From Umbilicaria muhlenbergii (lineage: Eukaryota; Ascomycota; Lecanoromycetes; Umbilicariales; Umbilicariaceae): 64,000 nt of DNA. How positions within the stretch are numbered: the first letter of the stretch is position 1; every line of letters starts with the position of its first letter. Location of the stretch: positions 3,814,129-3,878,128 of the forward strand of contig KK106981.1 in the NCBI GenBank assembly GCA_000611775.1, written 5' to 3'. Below the pieces are notes generated by a model. It searched no databases. It was not told where the DNA came from and saw nothing but the letters and a program-made list of their open reading frames with translations. Below, piece by piece: positions 1 to 10,679 of the stretch. Position numbers and translations under genes: made by a program.

Positions 1-192
1 ACGAGCACGAGCACGAGTACGAGAACCGTACTGATTCCTGCGAGATCCGATGCGCTCAATGGACCTGCTACTACCGTCCTAAAACACAGCTCTACCGAGC
101 TTCGCCATGTGCATCAGGTCTCCGCGTCAACGTCTACAGCTTCAGCTACATCTTCATCGTCGTCCAACAATATTGCAATGTGTCAATGTTAA
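1..192 (+). CDS. 3' end of a Ser/Thr-rich protein (partial)
   Basis: Reading frame 1 is open from the first base of the window to a TAA at 190-192. It encodes 63 residues that start as alternating Thr-Ser, stay very rich in Ser, Thr and Ala, and end in a short MCQC tail. Such Ser/Thr-rich tails are common in fungal cell-surface or secreted proteins, where they are heavily O-mannosylated, but there is no domain to confirm this. The rest of the gene would lie to the left of the window. It could also be a chance open frame in a simple repeat, because the first 27 bases are an ACGAGC-like repeat. Confidence 0.35.
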   Translation, partial: TSTSTSTRTVLIPARSDALNGPATTVLKHSSTELRHVHQVSASTSTASATSSSSSNNIAMCQC

Positions 193-428
193 TGCACCCA
201 ATCTCTAGCTTATCTCGAAAACCGTTAAGGTTGGGGCGTGCTCTTGCGCTTAACTAAGGTACGGGAGATCGATATCAGATCAAGATCTCATCTCACGTTG
301 CAAGCCGAACGCGCTGCCGGAACGTCTGCATGCAGCAGATCCCCTCGACATGTCCACCTTCCATGCTACATACATGGCTTTTGCTTGGTCCGCGGCACAC
401 ACTGACTGTAGTTGAGTCTAGATAAACC

Positions 429-3400
429 ATGGCGAATGCGCTTCCCCAGATCAAAGTGACGAACTCAAGAACTGCGGAGGGCCAATCTCCGGGTGTCTCC
501 CCCGAGCTGTCGTCCTTTGTCGAAGGGACTGGTGGCACCAGGGATGGCAGGCCCAAACTTGGTAATCCTACCGAATGTAAGGTTATCCGATCAAGACAAT
601 CTCGTCCGATCCTGCGCCTGCGGCTCCAATGTACGCTGTACGGGTACAGGGCTGAGATTGCTAACGTACTTGCAAAGCACGTCCGATGGCGAATGGGAAG
701 AGCTTCCCCAATAAGCTCATACGCAACCTGCCAAACACTCACACGCCTACGCTTGGCCAGTCCCCACCTTCAGATGCAGGCAGGGACTTGCAGACGGCCA
801 TCGATCCTCTATCGCATGTACGTGCAGCCAGCAATGACCATCAATCTCTTGACTACTTCTAACATACCCAAACACAGCATATCTTGAAGCGCACCCACAC
901 CCAAAACATGATACCGCAGAAGTTGCGCACCGGAGCAACGTCCGACGGAGAACCAAGTAGCGCCGAGACGGGCCCATCCTCAGCATCTGCAGTGAACTTG
1001 TCAGATCCCACCATTGCGCGAGTTGAAAGCTCTGGATCCGCCGCCAAGGACAAGAAGTAAGCTGTCGCAGACTCGCAGCCGTTTGGCATAACTCCTCGCG
1101 TTTGTATCAAGCGTTACAGTCTTGCACAAGTGCCGCAATAGATCCTGTGCATAAGCTTTGTGAATACGAGGAAGCTGACGAGAAGTTTCTCTTGCAGGAA
1201 AGGTGGGTTCTTCCTCAGCCGTTTTATTGGATCCAAGAAGAAAGACACGCCGATCGACTTCGCCGATGATGGATCCGAGCACGGGGACAGGAGAACCGAG
1301 GGAGTGGATGCAGACGTATTTTCGCAGCCAATCGGTTTCATTCCTCAATTCCCTGCACCTCCAAAGTACATCAAAGTGCGGTCACATGGTAAGAAAGAGA
1401 AGGACTTCAACCGCATCTTTCTTGCGCAAGAATTGAGGGGTCGAACAGGGGTGGAGATTGCGCAGGCGGGAGGCAGATCGGTCAACCATGGGGCGGTCAA
1501 GTCCACAGGCAACGCCGGAAATTCCATCTGGGCTATGGAATTTTCCAAAGACGGGAGATACTTGGCTGCCGGAGGACAGGACCAGCTTGTGAGGGTCTGG
1601 GCGGTAATTTCCACAGCCGAGGATCGACAAGCGCACGAGAAAGAGGAGGATGCGGCATCGAAGGAAGGAGAGCGAATGCGATTGCACGCCCCAGTGTTTA
1701 AGACGAGGACCGTGCAAGAATACGAAGGTCACACAGCAAGCGTGCTGGATCTAAGCTGGAGTAAGGTGAGGACGCCTTGAGGTAAGGTGCTTGCGAAAGT
1801 TGTCCACTGATAGGATGTAGAACAATTTTCTCCTATCGTCGTCCATGGACAAAACGGTCAGACTCTGGCATGTCAGTCGGGCCGAATGCTTGTGTTGCTT
1901 CAAGCATAGTGATTTTGTCACTTCAATTCAATTCCATCCTCGAGATGATCGGTTCTTTCTAGCAGGGTCTCTAGACTCGAAACTCAGATTATGGAGTATT
2001 CCCGATAAAAGTGTTGCTTTCTGGAATCAACTGCCTGACCTTATTACTGCTGTTGCGTTCGCCCCTGATGGCAAAACCGCTATTGCAGGTTGTTTAAACG
2101 GGCTGTGCATGTTCTATGAGACGGAAGGTCTGAAATTTCAAACACAAATTCACGTGCGGTCGACCCATGGGCGCAATGCCAAAGGAAGCAAGATTACAGG
2201 TATACAGGCCATCAACATCCCACCGGACGACCCCAACGGTGAAGTCAAGCTTCTGGTGACCAGCAATGACTCCCGGGTCCGGACATACAACCTTCGAGAT
2301 AAAGGTCTCGAAATGAAGCTCAAAGGCAACGAGAACAGCTGCAGCCAGATCCATGCCACTTTTAGTGACGATGCCCGCTATGTTATTTGTGGTAGCGAGG
2401 ATAGGAAAGTATACATCTGGTCAACCGGTCCTCCAGAGAAAGAGAAGGACAAACGGTCTCTGGAGATGTTCGAAGCTCATTCCGCAATCGTCACTATTGC
2501 GATCATGGCACCAATCAAAACCCGGCAACTTCTAAGCATCTCGGGAGATCCCATCTATGATCTATGCAATCCGCCACCTGTCACACTAATCAGCAGGACC
2601 GAATCTCACACGTCTTCTAAACCTCCTACTGAGACTGAACAGCTTCCTGAGGGGAGCGTACCTTCGACACCCTCTGCAGCAGCCGAGCACGTGAGACTCA
2701 ACAAGCCGGAGGAAACGCCTGCCTACGTTGCCCGGTCTGCTCACCCCGACGGCAACATTATAGTCACGGCGGACTACATGGGCCGCATTAAAGTCTTTAG
2801 GCAAGATTGCGCCTACCAAAAGCGCCTTCGTAGTGATACTTGGGACACTTCATCCACCTTCTCCAAGAAACTGCTCGGTCGCAGTGGCTCAGCCGCCACG
2901 CGCAATAGCAGAAGCTCTCAGCGCGACTCGACCTCCTCCAAAAACCCATCCTCCGACCGCATCCTCTCATGGCGCCAATCAATCACCACCAACAACGGCA
3001 GCGGTAACCTCAACGGTGGGCCTCGTCCCGCATCTCCCCACAAACCCCTCAACCACATGTCACGTCAGTCCACATTCAACTCTTCACGAAGTCTGAACAA
3101 CCGTCCCTCACAGCGCACCGATTCCACCAATGCCCCTTCAATCTCCACAACCTCCCGGCCGCCCAGCCCCCCCAAATCTTCCGCCGACTTCTCGTCTCAC
3201 AACCGCGTCTTCGACCAAGATGACACTCTCAACGCTCAAGACAACGATCCACTCATGCTGACTGGTGACCAGTCGTACATGTTCTGGAACAAGTCAACCT
3301 ACCGCGCCCAAGCTGCCTTGCAGAGCGGCGGTGGGAGCAGCGATAGGTTGAGTCCGAATCGGCTGGGTGTGCCGGCCGGACGGACATTGAGTACCGTGAG

Positions 3401-3578
3401 CGCACTGAGCAGTGAGTTGAGCAGTTCGAGCGAGGCGGAAGGGGATGCGGATGAGAAGGGGAGGCAAAGAGAAGTCAGATGCCGGAGGTGTGGGGGGAGG
3501 GATTTTAGGGCGAGGCTTCAGAAGGGGGGTGGGACGAGTTTGGAGTGTGGGGTCTGTGGGTTGGGGGTTCAGAGTTGA
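429..3578 (+). CDS. DGR2: WD40-repeat protein, DGR2/WDR44 family
   Basis: Five exons: 429-576, 678-817, 878-1056, 1198-1765, 1821-3578, giving about 930 aa. All junctions keep frame. The N-terminal 200 residues are polar and probably disordered. WD40 blades follow, each with the usual core: IWAMEFSKDGRYLAAGG, ASVLDLSWSKNNFLLSSS with DKTVRLW, VTSIQFHPRDDRFFLAGS, a degenerate ITAVAFAPDGK blade, IHATFSDDARYVICGSEDRK, and a last blade GNIIVTADYMGRIKVF after a low-complexity insert. Blade order and the long Ser-rich tail fit the fungal DGR2 group, related to animal WDR44, a Rab11-binding protein. The extreme C-terminus carries a CRRCGG...ECGVCG pair of CxxC knuckles, probably a small zinc-binding unit. 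The start at 429 has a good context (aaccATGG); exon 1 could instead end at 561. Tail-to-tail with SWD2. Confidence 0.85.
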
Positions 3579-3947
3579 TGAAAAAGGGGAATGATGCATA
3601 GACTTGCGCGGTATAGCGATTGGCGCTACTGGAAAGGAATAGGGGTTGGGCGATTAGAGGGGGCTGCATTGGGACGGCGGCGTTATCTGTGGATGGTGGG
3701 TCGGCATTAGATGCTTCATGTGAAGTATCCGTCGGGATTGGAAAAGGTATCAAATGTAACCAATGTATAAGCCGTAGCTTAACATAATTGACAACAAAAT
3801 AGCTTCATGCTAGCATGACCAGGCAGTAGCCATCGACGATGTGCCGTCAATCCGCCGTGAATCTCTCCACCGCGCCACCATATGCCCTTATCGTACTCCC
3901 CAAACGCCATCAATGAGCCACCTATGGCAATCAGTCGCCACCCGCCA
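3579..3947. other. Convergent intergenic gap
   Basis: This 3' to 3' gap between the DGR2-like gene and SWD2 holds their 3' UTRs. No open frame with a start, no repeat and no RNA gene is apparent. Composition is ordinary at 3580-3830 and becomes C-rich towards the SWD2 stop. Confidence 0.6.
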
Positions 3948-5113
3948 TCACGGCGGCGGCTTCACCCCCACATGCTCATCCGGCAACCAAAACACCACCT
4001 CCCGATCCGCACTCGCCATCATATTAAAGCGCGGATTCCACTCCACGCACCCAATCTTCCCCTTGAACGGCAAACTCGCCATCGGCTGCACCACTTTCTC
4101 CGCATCCGGCACGGCCTGCGTGTCCCAAATCAACGCATCCTTGTCCGCCCCGCTCGCCCCGATCACGTACCGCCCGTCGGCGCTGAAACACATGTCCCCC
4201 TGGCCGGCGACCCCGCTGCTGGAAGGGTTCGAGGGCGAGGAGCGCGAGCCGGGGCCGCGGCGCGCGAGGTAAGCTTTTATGTCGCCGGTGAAGGCGTCGA
4301 GCAGGAGGTGCCCCGAGGGGTGGTTGGTGCCGACGAGGAGGGATTTGCCGTCGTTGGAGAACTCGAGTTTGGTCCAGTCGCGGGTGAGGGGCGCCGGGGG
4401 GCGGGAGCCGGGGGGGGGGAGGAGGAGGTCGAAGGTGGCGAAGGGGGGTTTGTCGTAGTTGCGGAGGTCGTAGAGGAGGATGGACGAGGTGCTGGAGCTG
4501 GCGATTGCGATGACGGTGGCGGAGGGGTCGTAGGCCGCGAGGTGCGGGGTCGAGAGGTTGAGCCGGCCTTGCGGGGAGGGGGACGAGAGCGACCATAGGC
4601 GGACGGTGTTGTCGAGGGAGCAGGAGAGGAAGGTGTCGCTGGCGGGGCAGAGGGCGAGGGCGGTGACGGGCGCGGTGTGGCCTTTGAAGTAGCGGAGGAA
4701 TTGGTTGTCGTGCGTGGAGAGGTAGCGGATTGTGTCGTCGACTTTGGTGCTGGCGTAGAGGATAGATTGCGAGTGGTGGGTGAAGCGGGCGAGATGGGCG
4801 CCGTATTTCTTGGAGAAGAGCGATTTGATCAGTTTGCCTTCTTTGGCGTTGTAGAGTTGTAGCGACTCGTCGTCGCAGGCGGCGAGGAGGAATTCGCCCG
4901 AGTCGTCGAAGTCGAGCGATGTGACTGAGATGTCGGGCTTGGCAAGTTTGAAGAGCTGCGCGGGTCAGCTTTTGTGTGCCAATTGCAGAGCAGTGTCGCT
5001 CCATTCTTACATACCTTTGTTGGTCGAAATGTGCCAATGATGTCGGATGTTCTCTGCGTGGGCTGTGGCCCGCCGGGCGGTGGGGGTGGGGGCACCACCA
5101 CTGGACCTGCCAT
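3948..5113 (-). CDS. SWD2: SWD2-like WD40 subunit of COMPASS and the cleavage/polyadenylation factor
   Basis: Two exons: 5113-5015 and 4955-3948, giving 368 aa; the intron has a GTATGT donor and a GCGCAG acceptor. The first 33 residues are Pro/Gly-rich and end in FRPTK. WD blades follow: ISVTSLDFDDSGEFLLAAC, VTALALCPASDTFLSCS with DNTVRLW, a degenerate central pair, GDMCFSADGRYVIGAS with DALIWDT, and a final blade GCVEWNPRFNMMASADREVVFW. Order, length and the short tail match Swd2 (human WDR82), a subunit shared by the Set1 H3K4 methyltransferase complex and, in yeast, CPF. An in-frame upstream TTG at 5134 is not used; 5113 is the first ATG. It is divergent from OAC1, about 550 bp apart. Its coding strand shifts from C-rich to G-rich near 4180. 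Confidence 0.9.
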
Positions 5114-5660
5114 TGGAATATGCTGATGTATCAATTGAAGCTATGGCAATATCACCGCCTAGATAGCGACCTCGTATCCATATTACTGGCTGTCAGAGAA
5201 GTAGGTGCATAGAGGTTCATCTCATGTCGAGCTCAACTTCATCCGAGCTTCTCGATCATTTTCATTTTCTTTTTCTTTTTCTTTTTCTTTTTCTTTTTCA
5301 TTTTCTGGAGAAAGGGAACCTGATCTGCACCGGGGTATGTTTAGTTTAGCCTTGGCCTGGCCGAGCTCCAACAGCGCCAGGCCTCAGCCCTACCGGAGCT
5401 TATTCGGAGGAAATCGTCAAGTGTCAAGTGCCCACGTACGAGGACAAGTCTTGCGAATGTCTCATCTAGTGTCGCATTCGCCCTGAATGCGCTGAAACTC
5501 CGATGGAAGACCTTTCATAGTACTCGGCAGGAGTGCCGCCTCGAACACTACCGGGATTGCCTCCGTCAGGATTGTCAGCATTGCAAATCTTCACCGTCTC
5601 GCGCTGCCCAGCATCGCAGTATACCGGCCAATTGAACCATCAGTGCCCGAGCTTCCGAAA
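5114..5660. other. SWD2/OAC1 divergent intergenic region
   Basis: The head-to-head region holds a pyrimidine microsatellite (5259-5306) about 150 bp upstream of the SWD2 start codon and otherwise unique sequence. No further gene is supported; a 93-residue open frame across the repeat is an artefact of the repeat. Confidence 0.6.
5259..5306. repeat. (TTTTTC)n microsatellite
   Basis: About six tandem TTTTTC units with small irregularities at both ends (TTTTCA and TTTTCT variants), in the upstream region of SWD2. Poly-pyrimidine tracts of this kind are common in fungal promoters. Confidence 0.9.
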
Positions 5661-6817
5661 ATGTCCACTACAGTTGGGTTGGTGCAAACAGCTCGAGCGA
5701 TCTCTGGCGCAATCTGCTGACAGTGACCTAGAGCATTCATTGCTGGCGGCATAGCTGCTTGCGGAGCTGTCACGGTGACCCATCCGTTCGAGACGGTCAA
5801 GATTCGGTACGTCCTGGAAAAAAACTTGGAAAAAAATCCGGACTTGGGTAGTACTCATGACGCACATAGGCTACAACTTCAGGGAGAGCTGCAATCAAAG
5901 AATGCCGCGCCCCGGATGTACAAGGGCGCTTTCCATGGCGTGGGCGTAATCCTAAAGAACGAAGGACCGAAAGGGCTATTCCGTGGGATAGGGGCAGCGG
6001 TGGGCAACTGTCTTCGGGTCTTCGCATTTATTCCTCGCTGACGAGCTCTCAGTACATATATCAAATGATCCTCAATGGCTGTCGTTTGGGTTTCTACGAA
6101 CCCCTTCGGAAAGGTGTCACGACCGCCATCTTCAAGGATGCTAACGTCCAATCCTTGGGCATCAACATCTTCTCAGGTGCTGCATCCGGTGTCCTGGGTG
6201 CTGCCGCCGGATCACCGTTCTTTCTTGTCAAAACCCGCCTCCAGTCATTTTCCCCTTCCCTACCTGTCGGTACGCAGCATCGGTACAAGAATGCGGTGGA
6301 TGGCCTGCGGCAAATCCACCACAACGAAGGCATCAAGGGTATCTACCGAGGCATTGGTGCAGCCATGGTCAGAACTGGCTTCGGGAGTAGTGTACAATTG
6401 CCGACCTACTTTTTCGCCAAGAGGAGGTTAGTGAAGCATCTGGGGATGGAGGAGGGGCCTGCATTACATTTGGCGAGTAGTACAGTCAGTGGCTTTGTTG
6501 TGTGCTGTGTCATGCATCCACCAGGTAAGTCCACTGCTCGAAAGGTGGTGGGAGGAGCTTGTTGACTGTGGCATATAGACACCATCATGTCGAGGATGTA
6601 TAACCAGACTGGAAACCTGTACAATGGTGTCTTCGATTGTTTGATCAAGACCGTAAAGACCGAAGGACTTCTGGCCGTATACAAAGGATACTTCGCGCAT
6701 TTGGCACGGATACTGCCGCACACGATCCTCACGTTGAGCTTGGCGGAGCAGACGAATAAGCTGATGCGGAGGTTCGAAGATCGAATGCTTCCGGCGAAAG
6801 TGAAAGAGCAGATTTAG
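5661..6817 (+). CDS. OAC1: Mitochondrial oxaloacetate/sulfate carrier
   Basis: Five exons: 5661-5677, 5732-5806, 5870-5999, 6053-6524, 6579-6817, giving 310 aa. The product is a mitochondrial carrier (SLC25) with three tandem repeats. Carrier signatures are visible: HPFETVKIRLQLQGE near residue 25, SPFFLVKTRLQSFSP near 135, and a relaxed third one, HPPDTIMSRMYNQTG, near 235. Yeast Oac1 aligns along nearly the whole length: FIAGGIAACGAVTVT, FSGAASGVLGAAAGSP, GSSVQLPTYFFAK. It exchanges oxaloacetate, sulfate and related anions across the inner membrane. The start is the least sure part: the first exon is only 17 nt and uses a GTTGGT donor, but it restores the conserved VGAFIAGG joint exactly. 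An in-frame open stretch continues upstream without an ATG. Confidence 0.88.
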
Positions 6818-8102
6818 AGACGCGATGTCGGTGCATTTTCTTGGAGCAAGGTCGATTTATCGGCAATGGCGTTGATGCATAGAGGTTGGGGTTTGTCCGA
6901 ACGGTCGGGACAATGGATGCATAGCGTTGGAAAAAGAAGACTTGTAAAAAGTGCAAAATGTTAAATTGACTTGAGCCAGAGTTGAACTCACAACCTTTCC
7001 GTTGCGTATCTACCTCAGCCGCAAAGAACTCAGCCGGCAAAAATGGCAAAAGAAACCAGTGGGCATGGGGCACTGGAAAGAAAACCTCCTTTGATTGAGG
7101 GAGATTTTACTTATTGTGGGCTAGATGGGGAGGTTAGAAGGGAAGGGAGAGGAAGGGAGAAGGTGCTAGTGCTGGGGGAAGGGGAGGGGAGGGAACTGCT
7201 GTAAGTTATGTATGACCCCCGAGGAACAAGGCGATGGACCGTTAGGCCAAAGTCCCTCGGGGTCGAAATAACATCAATTATAAGGATATATCAAGATAAA
7301 CCGTATCACAGATTCACTGCCTAAAGGGAGATTAGGACGCGTCGAGAGTGAAGCATCACGACAATGCCGATCAACACCCGATAGTCCCCAGACTACTCCA
7401 CGGCGCTTTTAAAGATCTCTGCCTAGGTAGGAGGCAATTGCATATGCATATCTCCAGGTCGCAATTACGATACAAGGGAGCTCCAAACATCGAGGTTACG
7501 CACCCCACAGGGCCTATCTACAGTAGCTGTTGCATATCGTCAGTGACTCAAGCGAAACCTGTATATACATCAAACACACGCAATTCGATCACTGGACGTC
7601 TAGCATATGGTGCATTTGCTATGTGATATGTTCCAATGTTGACAATGCTTCCTGGTGTGTTGATAAGCCTAAAAGTTGCCAGAGACGAACTTCCTTCAGC
7701 GGGTCTTGATATCAGAGCCCATACTGCACAGGACACTCTAGAAGTGCACTAACAGCACCCCTGAATCATCAGAATAATCATAGAGGCAATCAATAACGGC
7801 GTATACTTTGCCAAGCCATCAACACTTAGGGCTTGTCGTTGGGAAAGTTGATTAAGTAAGCGATCTCGAATGAGTCACATGATTGGATCCGCTTTGCCAT
7901 TGGTCGATCTCCGATGGCCCCTTGCAGCATAACCCCTGTAGTCGCGCTAAGGCGATCGCGTGTGAAGAACACGCCTCGAGTATTTCTTGCGCAGAGAACC
8001 TCTTTGTTTCCATCTCTCTCCATCCACAACACTACTTCTTCCAGTTTCTTCCACTATTCTACTCCCATACTTCTACCAGGCTTCTTTACCGTGATTACTC
8101 CA
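6818..8102. other. Intergenic region upstream of RNR2
   Basis: A 1.28-kb stretch without a supported gene. It contains a purine-rich block (about 7125-7200, largely G and A), an imperfect inverted repeat at 7214-7264, and an ACGCGT box at 7337-7342. Short open frames at 7348-7626 and 7883-8201 lack homology signals and probably lie in the RNR2 promoter and leader. Confidence 0.6.
7214..7264. repeat. Imperfect inverted repeat (hairpin)
   Basis: The left arm 7214-7227 (GACCCCCGAGGAAC) and right arm 7252-7264 (GTCCCTCGGGGTC) are complementary apart from one bulged C and one mismatch, with a loop of 24 nt. No poly-T follows, so it is not a simple terminator. It may be the remnant of a small foldback element or a structured RNA in an untranslated region. 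Confidence 0.5.
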
Positions 8103-9527
8103 ATGGCTACCCAAATCACGCCTTCAAAGCAGGTAAGCTGTCATCGCCACATCTGCCACGGACCGCACTCTCGTGTCATGGCTAACACGGCTTCTACCTA
8201 GGCTGCTTCCGTCCTCGAGAACCTTAAGATGGCTGACTCGCCAGCAAAGAAACTCAGCTTCGAGCCTGTCGGGAAAGAGAATTTAGAGCTCGACGCCCCT
8301 GTTGTCGACGAACTTGACCTGAAGAAGCCCCAACTCGAAATCGTCAAGAAAGATGAGAAGCCTTCGGTAGCTCCAACAATCAAACCATCGGAAGCCGACG
8401 AGCCATTGCTACAAGAGAATCCCCACCGCTTCGTGCTTTTCCCCATCAAATACCACGAGGTTGGTGATTACAAACGCGTTACGCGTAAAGTGGTTTTACG
8501 AAACTTTCGCTAACATTCCTCGACAGATCTGGCAGATGTACAAGAAGGCTGAAGCATCATTCTGGACCGCGGAAGAGATCGACCTCTCGAAAGATTTGCA
8601 CGATTGGAACAACAGACTCAACGACGACGAACGCTACTTCATTTCCCACGTCCTCGCCTTTTTTGCTGCATCAGATGGTATCGTCAACGAGAACCTAGTT
8701 GAGCGCTTCAGTGGCGAAGTTCAAATACCTGAGGCACGATGCTTCTACGGTTTCCAGATCATGATGGAGAACATCCACTCCGAGACTTACTCCCTTCTCA
8801 TCGACACATATATCAAGGAGCAGAAGCAACGAACGTATCTCTTTGATGCTATCGACACAAGTAAGTCTCGACATTACGTCACGGTTTGCATCTATCTGAC
8901 GTGCCGGTAGTTCCTTGTATCCGCAAGAAAGCCGACTGGGCTATCAAATGGATCCAAGATAAGAACTCTACCTTTGCTCAACGCCTTGTTGCCTTCGCTG
9001 CTGTTGAGGGTATCTTCTTTAGCGGTTCTTTCGCTTCCATCTTCTGGCTTAAGAAGCGCGGTCTTATGCCGGGTCTGACCTTCTCAAACGAACTTATCTC
9101 TCGCGACGAGGGTCTTCATACTGACTTCGCCTGCCTCCTCTTCTCTCATCTCAACAACCGACCAAGCAAGCAGGCTGTTCAAGATGTCATTACTGAGGCC
9201 GTCACCATCGAGCAAGAGTTCTTGACAGAGGCTCTACCTTGCGCTCTGTTAGGTATGAACGCGGGTCTGATGAAGCAATACATCGAATTCGTGGCAGATC
9301 GTCTACTCCTAGCTCTCGGTAACCAGAAGTACTACAACGCGACAAATCCATTCGACTTCATGGAGTCGATATCATTGGCCGGCAAGACCAACTTCTTCGA
9401 GAAGCGGGTTGGTGACTACCAGAAGGCCGGTGTTATGGCCAGCACGAACAAGAAGGAGAACAACGGCGAAGAAGTTGAGAACACCAACGAGAACGGTGGA
9501 GACTTCAACTTTGACGAGGACTTCTAG
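8103..9527 (+). CDS. RNR2: Ribonucleoside-diphosphate reductase small chain (class Ia R2)
   Basis: Four exons: 8103-8132, 8202-8459, 8527-8860, 8911-9527, giving 412 aa. The R2 subunit holds the di-iron centre and the tyrosyl radical that drive reduction of ribonucleotides to deoxyribonucleotides. Visible R2 features: the [20 protein letters not shown] entry helix, the ligand region [34 protein letters not shown], the [15 protein letters not shown] segment, and [20 protein letters not shown]. The acidic aromatic tail FNFDEDF is the known docking peptide for the large subunit. The N-terminus [18 protein letters not shown] matches filamentous-fungal R2 proteins. Exon 2 ends in a GTTGGT donor, and the 67-bp intron after it contains two ACGCGT boxes. 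Confidence 0.96.
8474..8486. promoter_or_regulatory. Paired ACGCGT (MCB) boxes in RNR2 intron 2
   Basis: ACGCGT occurs at 8474-8479 and again at 8481-8486, separated by one base, inside the 67-bp second intron. ACGCGT is the MluI cell-cycle box bound by MBF, which drives G1/S genes including ribonucleotide reductase in yeasts. A third copy lies at 7337-7342 upstream. A role here is inferred. Confidence 0.45.
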
Positions 9528-9858
9528 ATTTTTGCATCGTTACGGCGGAAACCCCATCATTCTTGTGTACATTATTCCGGGTGCATGATACCCTTTGGTC
9601 TCTTTGATTCTCTTCTCTTCCTGCACGGCACTGCAGCTGGCATACTTGATATCATCAGTCTCGGCGTTGGGTGCATAGGGTGTTTGGAAATGGGAACTGC
9701 AGCATAGGATAATCAAACCACAATGATATCAAATAGTATCGAGCCATTCGACGGTGATCCATTGACGAAGCGCTATGCAAATGCGTAATACAAAGCCCCG
9801 AAAAGCGCCCTGCAATGCCTATTCACGGCCTCATGCCATACCCCCACACCCTCTCCTC
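9528..9858. other. Convergent intergenic gap
   Basis: The 3' region shared by RNR2 and the SRP9 gene. No gene, repeat or RNA is apparent; only 3' UTR sequence is expected. Confidence 0.6.
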
Positions 9859-10461
9859 TCACTTCTTCCCCTTTTTCTTCCTTCCCCCTCCCCCCTTCCC
9901 CTTCTCTTTCTCCTTCTCGCCCGCCGTCCCCTTCACCTCCTCCACCACCGGCGTGCTCCGCCCCCCCGTTCCCTCCCCCTCACCCACCGTCTTCTCACCC
10001 TCCCTCTGCGTCTGCGCCTCCTCCACCTCCACCCGCTCCGGCAACGCAGCCATCACCCGTCCGCACCTCCCCAATGCTGCGATCAGTCTGCCCACTTCGG
10101 CCGCTTTGTCCGTGCGGTATTTCAGGCAGGTTCCCGAGACGGGGTCGTAGGTTTTTAGTGTGAGGTGCGCTTTTGAGGCGACGGGAACGGCGGGGGCGGT
10201 GGTGGTGGAGTTTGAGCTTGAGGGGGTGGATGTTGAGCTTGAGGTTGCGGGGGGAGGAGCGGGGGTTTTGCGGGAGGTTTTTGAGCCGGGGGGGGGCTCG
10301 AGGGTGTATTTTGTGGTTATGCGCGTCTGGGCATGGGGTTAGTGCTGGGATATCGGGATGGGGATGGGGAAGGGGGAGGGGAGGCGTACGGTTGTGGGGC
10401 GGGCTTGGAGGAGGAGGGTCGATTGGTGCAGCCAGGATTGGGCGGTGGGGAGGTAGGGCAT
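9859..10461 (-). CDS. SRP21: Signal recognition particle subunit SRP9/SRP21
   Basis: Two exons: 10461-10390 and 10326-9859, giving 179 aa. The N-terminus MPYLPTAQSWLHQSTLLLQA and, after the intron, TRITTKYTLEPP are typical of the fungal SRP9 fold (called Srp21 in yeast), which binds the Alu end of SRP RNA and helps pause elongation during ER targeting. The fold resumes after a Ser/Pro/Thr linker with AHLTLKTYDPVSGTCLKYRT, then KAAEVGRLIAALGRC. The C-terminal 70 residues are charged (Glu/Lys/Gly) and end in a GGGRKKKGKK basic tail, as in other fungal members. It is divergent from the DUF1308 gene, about 220 bp apart. Coding-strand composition flips from C-rich to G-rich near 10145. Confidence 0.85.
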
Positions 10462-10679
10462 TTTGAAGGGGGTGGTGGGGGTTTGATTGTAGGTTTGAAT
10501 TGGTGAGACTGGAGCTGGTGGAGGAGTAAATTGAGGCCTAAGCTGGGGATGCGAATCCTTGTTCAAGTGGTGATCGCGTAAAAATGGCCAGCCCTACGAT
10601 GATGATATGCAGGGTCCGATAGTTGACTCACACTTTCTATGGGCTTGCCCGGTCGCTCACCCTTCGTTCTACAGGGACG

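Noticed and set aside
4024-5037. 337-codon frame on the minus strand, rich in Arg, His and Pro.
   Set aside because: It is the shifted frame of SWD2, produced by its GC-rich composition; the WD40 frame is the real one.
6945-7035. Possible tRNA on the minus strand (GTTGTGAGTTCAACTC resembles a T-arm).
   Set aside because: The T-stem bases do not pair and no acceptor stem, D-arm or anticodon stem can be drawn around it.
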